A model generated the notes under the pieces. That model saw only the letters and a program-made list of their open reading frames with translations. It was not told where the DNA came from and did no database searches. DNA of 64,000 nucleotides from Desertivibrio insolitus (GTDB lineage Bacteria > Actinomycetota > Actinomycetes > Actinomycetales > Microbacteriaceae). The stretch lies in NCBI RefSeq assembly GCF_017355965.1, contig NZ_JAFIQW010000004.1, forward strand, positions 478,469-542,468, in the 5' to 3' direction. Of this stretch, positions 28,711 through 37,265 are shown one piece after another. Position 1 is the stretch's first letter. Each line of letters opens with the position of its first letter. The translations under genes were made by a program, and so were the position numbers.

Positions 28711-29352
28711 CTAGTGGTGAGTGCCGTGGTGCTCGGCGTGCTCGGCGTGCTCGCTCGAGTGCTCGGGCGCGGTGTGCTCGTCGTGGCTCGCGTGCCCTGC
28801 GTGCTCGGCCTGCTCCGGCTGCCCGTCGTGGCTGCTGTGCCCGTCGTGATCGTCGTGGCCGCCGTGCTCGCCGTGGTCGCCGTGGTCGCCATGCCCGTGG
28901 TAGGCGTGCACGACCGCGTGGCCCTTACCGCGTGACATCAGCCAGCGGTTGACGGGCGTCGTCACGACGAAGGCCAGCGCGAGCGCGACGGCCAGCGAGC
29001 CCCAGAAGTACCAGGAGGCCAGGCCCGCGTGCATCGCTCCCGGGATCGAGAGCATCGCGGCGTTGTCGATGATCTCCATCACCGTGATCGACAGGGTGTC
29101 GGCGGCGAGGGCGACCTTGAGCGCCTGACGGAAGCCGAGGCCGGCGCGCAGCACGCCGCGCATCGTCAGGGCGTACCCGAAGACGAACGCGAGGGCGACC
29201 GCCAGGGCGACGGTGGCCAGCTGCGGCAGCCCGAGCGCCGTGCCGATCACCATGCCGAGCACCTCGCCGATGGCACAGCCCGTGAGGCAGTGCAGGGTCG
29301 CGGATGCTGCGGAGCGCCAGGAGACGCCAGGGGAGTTGGTGTGGGTTGTCAT
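28711..29352 (-). CDS. DUF4396 membrane protein with His-rich tail
   Basis: 213 residues. Four or so membrane spans; first one preceded by the family motif TLHCLTGCAIGEVLGM (H21, C22, C26). The last ~70 residues are a hydrophilic tail with about 22 His and many Asp/Glu, a likely metal-binding region. Upstream lies a perfect CsoR-type operator, so metal- or persulphide-responsive control is likely. Function of DUF4396 is not established; a copper or other transition-metal role is an inference from tail plus operator. AAGGAGG precedes ATG 29352. Confidence 0.85.
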   Translation of the reverse strand: MTTHTNSPGVSWRSAASATLHCLTGCAIGEVLGMVIGTALGLPQLATVALAVALAFVFGYALTMRGVLRAGLGFRQALKVALAADTLSITVMEIIDNAAMLSIPGAMHAGLASWYFWGSLAVALALAFVVTTPVNRWLMSRGKGHAVVHAYHGHGDHGDHGEHGGHDDHDGHSSHDGQPEQAEHAGHASHDEHTAPEHSSEHAEHAEHHGTHH

Positions 29353-29380
29353 TGCGATCCTCCTTCAGACGTCCGCAACC

Positions 29381-29397
29381 ATACCCCCACGGGGTAT
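29381..29397. promoter_or_regulatory. CsoR/CstR-type operator
   Basis: ATACCCCCACGGGGTAT: perfect 7-bp arms with a 3-bp spacer, the classic form bound by CsoR-family repressors (copper, other metals, persulphide). It lies 29 bp upstream of the DUF4396 start, over the likely promoter. No CsoR-family gene is in the window. Confidence 0.8.
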
Positions 29398-29493
29398 ATC
29401 CCGACAGGGGCTGCTTCAGGCTCGCGGCGGATCAGCTCCGTGGCCGGTTGCAATCAAGGATGAGCGCGGCGAAACGTCCCGCTTGCTGGCGGC

Positions 29494-29508
29494 GCACGTT
29501 ATGTCAGC
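29494..29508 (+). repeat. Direct repeat, left copy (GCACGTTATGTCAGC)
   Basis: Matches 29883-29897 (GCACATTATGTCAGC) at 14 of 15 bases in the same orientation, 389 bp apart, bounding the odd stretch. Confidence 0.6.
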
Positions 29509-29856
29509 GGTAGCAAGGCGCGCGCCGGGGAGGGGAGTGACAGCAGGGCAGCGACCTTCGAGCGTTGCGGCCGCCAGAGGCAGGTGCCGCAGGCGTCGAC
29601 CAACCAGACGTCGAGCAGCCTGGTCACCGGTTCGTCCGGTCGTCAGTTCGACGTCAGCTCAGCCAGGTGCTCAATCCGTCGGATCGTCGGTTCGACATCA
29701 GCACAGCAAGAAATCGCATTCATGCGCTTCATCGCCCAGAAGCAATCAGCGCGACCAGCGTTCGCACGAACGCGAGCAGTGCGACTCGAACGCATCACGC
29801 CTGCGTCGTCGACGACGGGTCAGTCGCAGCATCCGTGCCGTTCTAGAGCCCCTTTT

Positions 29857-29912
29857 GGGCCCTGTTCCTACACGCTGATAATGCACATTATGTCAGCACC
29901 AGGAACGGGCCC
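29857..29912. repeat. 56-bp near-perfect inverted repeat
   Basis: Nested arms: GGGCCC/GGGCCC, GTTCCT/AGGAAC, GCTGA/TCAGC and TAATG/CATTA around a CA centre, with one bulged T and small offsets. It contains the right copy of the 15-bp direct repeat. Strong cruciform potential. Confidence 0.75.
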
Positions 29913-29993
29913 TGCCGGCACAAGTCCGACCAACGGCTCCCTGCGTGCTCCCGCGGACTGCCCGCGTGGCGGCGTCTCCCAAAGCACCTTGGC

Positions 29994-29999
29994 TAGCGT
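29994..29999 (+). promoter_or_regulatory. -10 element of the ThuA-like gene (leaderless)
   Basis: TAGCGT ends 6 nt before GTG 30006. Confidence 0.5.
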
Positions 30000-30005
30000 G
30001 AGGCC

Positions 30006-30689
30006 GTGACCACTCCCGCTCGCATCCTGATCCTGTCCGGCGCCGGTCGTTACTCCGACCCGTGGCACCCGTACGTCGAGACGTCCGGAGCGCTCGGTGA
30101 CATCCTGCGCGAGCTGCCCGACACCGACGTTCGGATCTCCGAAGACGCCGACGCCGCGCTCACGAACCTCAGCGGAGTCGATCTTCTCGTCGTCAACACC
30201 GGCAACCCGGCCGAGAACGGCGAGGCGGCCGGCAGCGTCGACGACGCGCAGCGCGCCGCGGTGTCGGCCGCCGTGCGGAGCTTCCGGTCGGCGGGCGGTT
30301 CTCTGCTGGTCACGCACTCCGGCACGTCCTCCCTGCCGGAGTACCCGGAGATCGTCGAGCTGATGCCGGCCCGCTGGACGCCGGAGTCGTGGCACCCCGA
30401 GTTCGGCGAGGTCGACCTTCCGGTCTCCCCCGGGCATCCGATCACCGACGGCCTGAAGCGCATCGCCGCGGACGACGAGCTCTACAGCGGACTCGTGGTC
30501 GACCCGGATGCCGAGGTGCTGCTCGCCCACGAGCTCGACGGCACGCGTCATCCGCTGATCCTCGCGACCGAGCACGACGGCACCCGCGTCGTCGTCGACG
30601 CGCTGGGCCACGACGCGCGCAGCTACCTGTCGGCGAGCCACCGCCACCTGCTGCAGCAGGCCGGGGAGTGGCTGCTCCGCCGCCGCTGA
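30006..30689 (+). CDS. ThuA-like (glutamine amidotransferase-like fold) protein
   Basis: 227 residues. Matches ThuA domain layout: ILILSGAGRYSDPWHPY at the N-terminus, DLLVVNTGNP, AGGSLLVTHSGTSSLPEYPEIVELMPARW and WHPEFGEVDLPVSPGHPITDGL. ThuA is linked to trehalose or sugar catabolism in rhizobia; in actinobacteria these stand-alone proteins act in sugar or polyol loci, but no such partner is adjacent here. Enzyme activity unknown. Confidence 0.8.
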   Translation: MTTPARILILSGAGRYSDPWHPYVETSGALGDILRELPDTDVRISEDADAALTNLSGVDLLVVNTGNPAENGEAAGSVDDAQRAAVSAAVRSFRSAGGSLLVTHSGTSSLPEYPEIVELMPARWTPESWHPEFGEVDLPVSPGHPITDGLKRIAADDELYSGLVVDPDAEVLLAHELDGTRHPLILATEHDGTRVVVDALGHDARSYLSASHRHLLQQAGEWLLRRR

Positions 30690-30745
30690 CGCTCTGCGGT
30701 GACGCCGGCCGGGGCCGCTCCCCCCGCGCGGCCCCGCCTCCGACG

Positions 30746-31243
30746 TCAGACCGAGACCTCCTCGAGCAGGGCGTCGATCTGACCCATGGCCTCGCGCATG
30801 CCCTCCTCCATGCCCATCTCGAGCATCTGCTGCATCTGTTCCACGGACTCGAACCTCGACGTCGTCGTCATCCGCGTGCCACCGTCGGGCAGCGGCTCGA
30901 ACAGCACCTCTCCCGTCATCGCGCCCATCTCGGTGACCGGCTGCCATGACTCGTCGGCGAACCCCTCCTGGAAGACGAGGCGGGACGGCCGGTCGATCTC
31001 GACCGTGCGCCACCAACACAGGTTCTTCTCGCCGTCAGGACCGGTCATGAAGTAGCGGGAGCTGCCGCCGGGCCGGAAGTCGTGCTCGGGGAACGTCGCG
31101 GGGTAACCGGGAGGGCCCCACCAGCGCTCGAGCTGGCGCGGGTCCTCCCACACCTGCCAGACGCGCTCGGGCGACGCCGGGAACTCGGCCACCATCGTGA
31201 GACTCAGTGTCTCCGCGTCGGTGCGGGAACTGACCATGGTCAT
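30746..31243 (-). CDS. SRPBCC (AHSA1-type) protein
   Basis: 165 residues with the START/Bet v1-like fold: FPASPERVWQVWEDPRQLERWWGPPGYPATF near the N-terminus and GTRMTTTSRFESVEQMQQMLEMGMEEG at the C-terminus. A ligand-binding pocket protein of unknown ligand. ATG 31243 overlaps the ArsR-type gene (ATGA), a very common ArsR-SRPBCC operon. Confidence 0.88.
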   Translation of the reverse strand: MTMVSSRTDAETLSLTMVAEFPASPERVWQVWEDPRQLERWWGPPGYPATFPEHDFRPGGSSRYFMTGPDGEKNLCWWRTVEIDRPSRLVFQEGFADESWQPVTEMGAMTGEVLFEPLPDGGTRMTTTSRFESVEQMQQMLEMGMEEGMREAMGQIDALLEEVSV

Positions 31244-31617
31244 GGTGCTTCTCCTTCCTCAGGGGCGGAGGTCGCAGTCGCACTGCCATCGGCGGCGAGG
31301 AGCTCGTCGATACCCCGCACGCGGGCGCGCCAGAGGGTCTCGTAGCGATCGAGCAGCGCCCGCGCCTGGCGGATCCGGGTGGGTTCCCCGTGCACGAGCT
31401 GCTCCCTCCCCCGTCGCTGCTTGACCACGAGCGACGCCCGCTCGAGCACCGCCACGTGCTTCTGCACCGCAGCGAAGCTCATCTCGTAGCGCCGAGCCAG
31501 TCCCGACACCGACTCCTCCTGATGGAGTACGCGGGTCAGGATGTCCCGCCGCGTGGCATCCGCGAGGGCGTGGAAGATCACGTCCACCTCGTCGTCCGTC
31601 AGCGCTTCTACAACCAT
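31240..31617 (-). CDS. ArsR-family transcriptional regulator
   Basis: 125 residues. Winged HTH: DVIFHALADATRRDILTRVLHQEESVSGLARRYEMSFAAVQKHVAVLERASLVVKQRRGREQLV. The metal-binding cysteine motif of arsenic/cadmium sensors is absent, so another signal is sensed. A perfect palindrome overlaps its start codon, implying autorepression together with the SRPBCC gene. Confidence 0.9.
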   Translation of the reverse strand: MVVEALTDDEVDVIFHALADATRRDILTRVLHQEESVSGLARRYEMSFAAVQKHVAVLERASLVVKQRRGREQLVHGEPTRIRQARALLDRYETLWRARVRGIDELLAADGSATATSAPEEGEAP

Positions 31618-31626
31618 TTGGTTGTA
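31609..31626. promoter_or_regulatory. Palindromic operator over the ArsR start codon
   Basis: TACAACCATTTGGTTGTA: perfect 8-bp arms, 2-bp centre. The ArsR ATG (31617) lies in the middle of it, so repressor binding would block transcription or a near-leaderless start. Confidence 0.75.
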
Positions 31627-31663
31627 CGTTACGCCCGTCCGACGAGCGGCTCAAGGGGGTGAT

Positions 31664-32308
31664 TCAGTCCCGCCCGCGCCAGGTGGCCACGTCCACGACG
31701 TTGCCCTCGGGGTCGACGAGCGACCACCACGCGGGCGCGTAGCGGTCGCCGAGCATCCGGCCGCCCGCGTCGAGGATGGCCTGCACCCGCTGCTCCGCCT
31801 GGTCGTGCGGTACGGACACGTCGACGTGGATCCGATTGCGTGGCGCGACGTGCTCCTTGTCCTGGAACCACAGCGGCGGGCCGATCAGATTCGGCTCGAC
31901 CATGTCCTCGTCGCCGATCTGCACATAACCGAGTGCCGCCCGCCAGAACTGCATCACCGCAGGCCGGTCGGCGACGTCGAAGGCGAGCTGCACGTGCTGC
32001 ACCGCCGACGGATCCGCCTCGAGCCCGAGTGACGCGGCGATCGTCGAGATGCGGCGGGCGAGCTCGAGGTCCACGTCGCTCAGCCCGACGCCCGGCGTGA
32101 TGACCTGCACTGTCACCGTGTCAGGCCTCAGGTCGAGGAGCGGAGCGTGCCCCAGCTCCTCCGCCACCTCGGCGACGGCCGCGACGAACCGCGCCCCCGT
32201 CGCGAAGTCGCCAGTTCCGTACAACGTCTTCGCGCCCCAGAAGAGCACCCGCCAGTCCTCGACACCGTCCGCCGACGAGAAGTCAGCGTCGGAGATCCGT
32301 TCCACCAT
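31664..32308 (-). CDS. Pterin carbinolamine dehydratase-like / VOC fusion protein
   Basis: 214 residues. N-terminal ~95 residues resemble a pterin-4a-carbinolamine dehydratase domain (GDFATGARFVAAVAEVAEELGHAPLLDLRPDTVTVQVITPGVGLSDVDLELARRIS), the C-terminal ~110 a glyoxalase/VOC domain (HVQLAFDVADRPAVMQFWRAALGY...WFQDKEHVAPRNRIHVDVSVP...WWSLVDPEGNVVDVATW). The PCD part keeps only one of the usual catalytic His (GHAPLLDLR), so activity is doubtful. ATG 32308 chosen from the start of homology. Confidence 0.8.
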   Translation of the reverse strand: MVERISDADFSSADGVEDWRVLFWGAKTLYGTGDFATGARFVAAVAEVAEELGHAPLLDLRPDTVTVQVITPGVGLSDVDLELARRISTIAASLGLEADPSAVQHVQLAFDVADRPAVMQFWRAALGYVQIGDEDMVEPNLIGPPLWFQDKEHVAPRNRIHVDVSVPHDQAEQRVQAILDAGGRMLGDRYAPAWWSLVDPEGNVVDVATWRGRD

Positions 32309-32367
32309 GATCCGGACGCTACTCCCGGCATCCGACACCGGCCAGGCTTCGTCGCACCGGTGCGGGG

Positions 32368-32373
32368 TACTGT
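32368..32373 (+). promoter_or_regulatory. -10 element of the epimerase gene (leaderless)
   Basis: TACTGT ends 7 nt before ATG 32381. Confidence 0.45.
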
Positions 32374-32380
32374 CGCGAGC

Positions 32381-33235
32381 ATGAGGATCGCCGTCACCGG
32401 AGCCAGCGGAAAACTCGGACGCGTCGTCGTCTCTCACCTGCACGGGAAGGGCCACGAGGTGTTCGCGATCGATCGCGTGCCCGCGGCGCTCGGCGTGCCG
32501 AGCACCGTCGCGGAACTGACCGACTTCGGTCAGGTGCTCGCGGCCCTCACGGGCGTGCACGACCGGTGGGGCGCCGTCGAGGCCGTCGTGCATCTCGGCG
32601 CGATCCCCGCGCCCGGCCTCACGACCAACGCCCACCTGTTCGCCAACAACGTCGTCTCCACCCACAATGTCTTCGAGGCGGCGCGGGTCGCCGGCATCAA
32701 GAAGGTCATCTGGGCCTCCAGCGAGACGCTGCTCGGTCTCCCCTTCGAGACCCCTCCCCCGTACCTCCCGGTCGACGAGGAGTACACCGTCCGCCCCGAG
32801 ACGTCGTACTCGCTCGGCAAGGCGGTCGACGAGGAGCTCGCCCGCCACTTCACCCGCTGGGACCCGGAGCTCTCGCTCATCGGCCTGCGGTTTTCCAACG
32901 TCATGGTGCCGGCTGACTACGCAGACTTCGACAGCTGGCAGGACGATCCCGCCCGCCGGTCGTGGAACCTGTGGGGGTACATCGACGCCCGCGACGGCGC
33001 AGAGGCCTTGCACCTCGCGCTCGAGAGCGACATCACGGGCTTCGAGACGTTCATCATCGCCGCGGCGGACACCGTGATGCGCCGTCCCTCGGCCGAACTC
33101 CTCACGGGGCCGCTGGCCGAGCTCGAGCAGCGCGCGCCCGTCGAGGGCCGCTCCACGCTGCTCTCGATCGACAAGGCGCGGCGGCTGCTCGGTTACGAGC
33201 CCACGCACTCCTGGCTCGACGAGGTGCCGGCGTGA
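32381..33235 (+). CDS. NAD(P)-dependent epimerase/dehydratase
   Basis: 284 residues. Extended SDR: nucleotide motif VTGASGKLGRVV (5-16), VHLGA, ASSETLLG and active-site YSLGK (YxxxK). C-terminal part resembles uronate dehydrogenase/UDP-glucose epimerase-like proteins. Substrate not assigned. Its stop overlaps the next GTG (GTGA). Confidence 0.88.
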   Translation: MRIAVTGASGKLGRVVVSHLHGKGHEVFAIDRVPAALGVPSTVAELTDFGQVLAALTGVHDRWGAVEAVVHLGAIPAPGLTTNAHLFANNVVSTHNVFEAARVAGIKKVIWASSETLLGLPFETPPPYLPVDEEYTVRPETSYSLGKAVDEELARHFTRWDPELSLIGLRFSNVMVPADYADFDSWQDDPARRSWNLWGYIDARDGAEALHLALESDITGFETFIIAAADTVMRRPSAELLTGPLAELEQRAPVEGRSTLLSIDKARRLLGYEPTHSWLDEVPA

Positions 33236-33723
33236 GCGAGCCCGCCGCCGAGGACTCGCTGCCGCGGCAGAGCCGCAAGGTGCTCGAGGCGCTGCGAGCG
33301 GCCGGCCTCGAGGCGTCCGTGCGCATCATGCCCGACTCGACGAGGACGGCGAAGGATGCCGCGGCCGCGATCGGCTGCGAGGTCGGGGCCATCGCGTCGA
33401 GCCTCGTCTTCATGGCCGACGACGCTCCGCTGCTCGTGCTGACGAGCGGACGCCACCGCGTCGACACGCAGGCGCTCGCCGAGCGGCTCGGGCGCCGGGA
33501 GATCCGGCGGGCGAGCGTCGACGAGGTGCGGGAGGCCACGGGGCAACCGATCGGCGGGGTCTCCCCGGTCGCGCACCCGGCGCCGATCGAGACGATCGTC
33601 GACGACGCGCTCGCCGACTACGCCGTGCTCTGGGCGGCCGCCGGCACCCCGCACGCGGTGTTCGCGACGACGTTCGGCGACCTCGTGCGCCTCACCGGCG
33701 GAACTGTCGCGGCGGTCGACTGA
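33232..33723 (+). CDS. YbaK/ProX-type aminoacyl-tRNA deacylase family protein
   Basis: 163 residues of the YbaK domain: TRTAKDAAAAIGCEVGAIASSLVFMADDAPLLVLTSGRHRVDTQALAERLG, and GVSPVAHPAPIETIVDDALADYAVLWAAAGTPHAVFATTFGDLVRLTGG. The conserved Lys before the first helix of the INS/YbaK fold is present (TAKDAA). Trans-editing of mischarged tRNA is the family role. Confidence 0.88.
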   Translation: MSEPAAEDSLPRQSRKVLEALRAAGLEASVRIMPDSTRTAKDAAAAIGCEVGAIASSLVFMADDAPLLVLTSGRHRVDTQALAERLGRREIRRASVDEVREATGQPIGGVSPVAHPAPIETIVDDALADYAVLWAAAGTPHAVFATTFGDLVRLTGGTVAAVD

Positions 33724-33737
33724 CCGGAGGGGAACGA

Positions 33738-33803
33738 CGGGCGCCGTTAGGACGATTCCAACCCGAATGGAACCGGCCGATGAACCCGAATCACCGGCGC
33801 CCG
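33738..33803. terminator. Candidate bidirectional terminator
   Basis: CGGGCGCCG (33738-33746) and CGGCGCCCG (33795-33803) form a 9-bp stem with a long loop that itself holds TTCCA/TGGAA. It lies between the convergent YbaK and dhaM genes. Confidence 0.4.
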
Positions 33804-33905
33804 TCTCACCCCAATGGCGCGTTCCCCCTGCGCCGGAGAGAAGACTACGACAGCGCGCGCACCCCTCAGCACCACCGGATGCGTCCGTGTCGTCGCCGGC
33901 GCGGG

Positions 33906-34598
33906 TCAGGAGGTCGCGAAGTCGCTCCTGACCAGGGCTTCCAGGGCGGCGACCGCGTCCGCGGCATCCGGACCCGTCGCCTCGATCGTCACGTCGGTGC
34001 CGGGCTTCGCCCCGAGCCCCATGACCCGGAGCATGCTCTTGGCGTCGGCGCCGTTCACCCTCACGTCGGAACTGAAGCGGCTCGCGAGCTTGACGAACTC
34101 GGCGGCAGGCCGCGTGTGCAGACCGTCCTCGTTGGTGAGCGTCACGGTGACGGAGGAGCGGTCCGCGGATGACTCGGCGGGCGCGCTCCCCTGCGGCTCG
34201 CTCGGCACCTCGGCGGATCCCCCGCCGGCCGCCTCCGCCGCCGACAGCACGGCGTCGAGACCCTCGCCCGTCGCGGCCGTGACGGCCGCGGCGACCGCTC
34301 CCTCGACGAGCGGCGCGTCCGCGATGCGCACGCGGTCGCGCTGCTCGTCGTCGAGGAAGTCGAGCGCCGTCTCGGTCGTGAGGATCGCACTGCCGAGGTC
34401 ACACAGCACGACGACCCCGTCGCCGGAGTCCGCCTCGGCGAGGGCCGCGGTGACCCGGTCGAAGCTCGTGCCGATGCCACCCTCGTCGGTGCCGCCGGCC
34501 GCCACGAGACGTACGTCGCCTGCCATCTGACCGGCGAGGTCGACGAGGCCCTCGGCGATCTTCGCGCTGTGCGAGACGAGAACGAGCCCGACGGTCAT
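33906..34598 (-). CDS. dhaM: Dihydroxyacetone kinase phosphoryl donor DhaM (EIIA-HPr fusion)
   Basis: 230 residues. N-terminal EIIA-mannose-like domain with phospho-His H10 (GLVLVSHSAKIAEGL), an Ala/Ser/Pro-rich linker (about 123-147), and a C-terminal HPr domain with H161 (NEDGLHTRPAAEF). Passes phosphate from PTS enzyme I to the ADP bound on DhaL. Unlike E. coli DhaM it has no enzyme-I fragment, so it depends on a PtsI encoded elsewhere. ATG overlaps the dhaL stop. Confidence 0.93.
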   Translation of the reverse strand: MTVGLVLVSHSAKIAEGLVDLAGQMAGDVRLVAAGGTDEGGIGTSFDRVTAALAEADSGDGVVVLCDLGSAILTTETALDFLDDEQRDRVRIADAPLVEGAVAAAVTAATGEGLDAVLSAAEAAGGGSAEVPSEPQGSAPAESSADRSSVTVTLTNEDGLHTRPAAEFVKLASRFSSDVRVNGADAKSMLRVMGLGAKPGTDVTIEATGPDAADAVAALEALVRSDFATS

Positions 34599-35230
34599 GA
34601 CGCCGCCGAGACCGCGGCCGCGCGCAGCAGCAGCGCGGTGGACTGGGCACCGGGGTCGCGGTGGCCCACGGCCCGCTCGCCGAGGTAGCTGGCGCGACCC
34701 TTGCGGGCGACGAGGGGCTCGGTGTCGGCGGCACCGCGCTCCGCGGCATCCGCCGCCGCCTCGAGCACCTCGGGCTCGCTCCTGCCCTCGCCGGCGGCCG
34801 CGGCCGCCGCGTCGACGGCGGGGGTCCACGCGTCGATCATCGTCTTGTCACCGGTCTCGGCCTTGCCGCGGCTGACGATGCCGTCACGGGCCGCGGTGAG
34901 GAACGCGACGACGTCGTCCGCCGTCAGCTCCTCCTTGCCCGCGACGGCCTGCGAACCCTTGAGGAACGCGGTGCCGAACAGCGGACCCGAGGCGCCGCCG
35001 ACGGTCGAGATGAGCGTCGTCGCGACGAGCTTGAGGGCATCGCCCGGGGAGGCGTCGGCCGGCAGGCCGTCGAGCTTGCCGAGGACGGCGGAGAACCCTC
35101 TGTCCATGTTCTCCCCGTGGTCACCGTCGCCGATCTCGCGGTCGAGGGTGATCAGCTCCCCCCGGTGCTCCGAGACGATCCGTGCGCTCTCGGTCATCCA
35201 TGCCTTCGCCCAGGCGATACCCAAACCCAT
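34595..35230 (-). CDS. dhaL: Dihydroxyacetone kinase ADP-binding subunit DhaL
   Basis: 211 residues. Eight-helix barrel binding ADP-Mg as cofactor: TLDREIGDGDHGENMDRGF holds the three metal-binding Asp; GGASGPLFGTAF and DTEPLVARKGRASYLGERAVGHRDPGAQS are the other hallmark segments. Middle gene of dhaKLM; AAGGAG before ATG 35230. Confidence 0.95.
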   Translation of the reverse strand: MGLGIAWAKAWMTESARIVSEHRGELITLDREIGDGDHGENMDRGFSAVLGKLDGLPADASPGDALKLVATTLISTVGGASGPLFGTAFLKGSQAVAGKEELTADDVVAFLTAARDGIVSRGKAETGDKTMIDAWTPAVDAAAAAAGEGRSEPEVLEAAADAAERGAADTEPLVARKGRASYLGERAVGHRDPGAQSTALLLRAAAVSAAS

Positions 35231-35238
35231 GCTTCTCC

Positions 35239-36240
<1,002 letters not shown>

Positions 36241-36359
36241 TGAAATCCCTTCCCAGCCCGTTCGCGGGCACGGCACTCTCCGCTGCTCAACGTACTCCGT
36301 CGCCAGTGCGCCGCGGTAGCGCGCGGGAGCACCGACTTTTCGCCGGACGGTTTTGGTGC

Positions 36360-36390
36360 TTGCGGACCCTCCGTAGGCCGGGTCTAGTGT
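36360..36390 (+). promoter_or_regulatory. Candidate glpF promoter
   Basis: TTGCGG (36360-36365) and TAGTGT (36385-36390) separated by 19 bp, upstream of the two leader hairpins. Spacing is slightly long; weak match. Confidence 0.4.
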
Positions 36391-36397
36391 GTGAAAC

Positions 36398-36433
36398 GAC
36401 CGCGATGACGCGGTCAGCACTGTGGGCAGTGCT
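36398..36433 (+). promoter_or_regulatory. Two abutting perfect 18-bp inverted repeats in the glpF leader
   Basis: GACCGCGATGACGCGGTC (36398-36415) and AGCACTGTGGGCAGTGCT (36416-36433) each have 7-bp arms and a 4-bp loop and touch end to end. They follow the -10 region by 7 bp and precede GGAGG (36442-36446). They could be operators or an RNA element controlling glpFK. Confidence 0.7.
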
Positions 36434-36452
36434 CGGCTTCCTGGAGGCAAAC

Positions 36453-37187
36453 GTGGACAATCTGGGTCTCATCTTCCTGTCGGAGGTGGTCGGCACCGCC
36501 CTCCTCCTCCTCCTCGGCTGCGGCGTCGTGGCGAACGTCGCCCTGACGCAGTCGAAGGGCTTCGGCGGCGGGTTCCTACTGGTCAACTTCGGCTGGGGCC
36601 TCGCGGTGTTCGCGGGCGTCACGGTCTCCTACTCCTCCGGCGCGCACCTCAACCCCGCCGTGACGCTGGGACTCCTCGTCACCGGCCAGGTGGACGGAGG
36701 CTTCCTCGCGGCGCTCGTCTACGTCGCGGGTCAGCTCGTCGGTGCATTCATCGGCGCGACGCTCGCGTGGCTGGCGTACAAGCAGCACTTCGACCAGGAG
36801 CCGGAGCCGGCGGCGAAGCTCGGTGTGTTCTCGACGGGCCCCGGCATCCGCAACTACGGCTGGAACCTCGTCACCGAGATCATCGGCACGTTCGTGCTCG
36901 TCTTCGTCGTGATCGGCTTCGGTCGCGCCGAACCGGGGGCCGGTCTGGCCGCGCTGGGTGCGCTGCCGGTGGCGCTGCTCGTGGTCGGCATCGGCGCCTC
37001 GCTCGGTGGCCCGACCGGGTACGCCATCAACCCCGCCCGCGACCTCGGTCCGCGCATCGCGCACGCGGTGCTGCCGATCCGCGGCAAGGGCTCGAGCGAC
37101 TGGGGCTACTCCTGGGTGCCCGTCGTCGGCCCGCTCATCGGCGGCGCCCTCGGCGGCCTGGCATCCATCCCGCTGCTCCCCGTGTGA
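36453..37187 (+). CDS. glpF: Glycerol uptake facilitator (aquaglyceroporin)
   Basis: 244 residues, six membrane spans. Two pore motifs: HLNPAVTLG and INPARDLGPR; Asp after the second NPAR is typical of glycerol-conducting rather than water-only channels. GTG start at 36453 is set by GGAGG 6 nt upstream. Upstream of glpK in one unit. Confidence 0.94.
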   Translation: MDNLGLIFLSEVVGTALLLLLGCGVVANVALTQSKGFGGGFLLVNFGWGLAVFAGVTVSYSSGAHLNPAVTLGLLVTGQVDGGFLAALVYVAGQLVGAFIGATLAWLAYKQHFDQEPEPAAKLGVFSTGPGIRNYGWNLVTEIIGTFVLVFVVIGFGRAEPGAGLAALGALPVALLVVGIGASLGGPTGYAINPARDLGPRIAHAVLPIRGKGSSDWGYSWVPVVGPLIGGALGGLASIPLLPV

Positions 37188-37205
37188 TCTCCGACACGAC
37201 CTCCG

Positions 37206-37233
37206 GCCCGGGGCGCACCGACGCGCCCCGGGC
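37206..37233 (+). terminator. GC hairpin between glpF and glpK
   Basis: GCCCGGGGCGC (37206-37216) pairs perfectly with GCGCCCCGGGC (37223-37233), 6-nt loop, no T-run. May attenuate glpK or stabilise the glpF message. Confidence 0.5.
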
Positions 37234-37265
37234 TCTCGCACCGACAACAGAAAGGCAGCACGTCA

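Larger units (their letters stand above)
29398..30005. other. 600-bp gene-free stretch with direct repeats and a large palindrome
   Basis: No convincing gene: open frames here lack family features and ribosome sites. Base composition is visibly more AT-rich than the surroundings around 29700-29780 and 29870-29900. It contains a 14/15 direct repeat (29494-29508 and 29883-29897), a 16/18 direct repeat (29646-29663 and 29690-29707) and a 56-bp palindrome (29857-29912). It lies between divergent genes, so terminators are not expected. A remnant of a mobile element or a recombination site is possible. Confidence 0.5.

Noticed and set aside
29213..30009. Open frames in 29213-30009
   Set aside because: No ribosome sites or recognisable domains, and two of them run into the palindrome; treated as non-coding.
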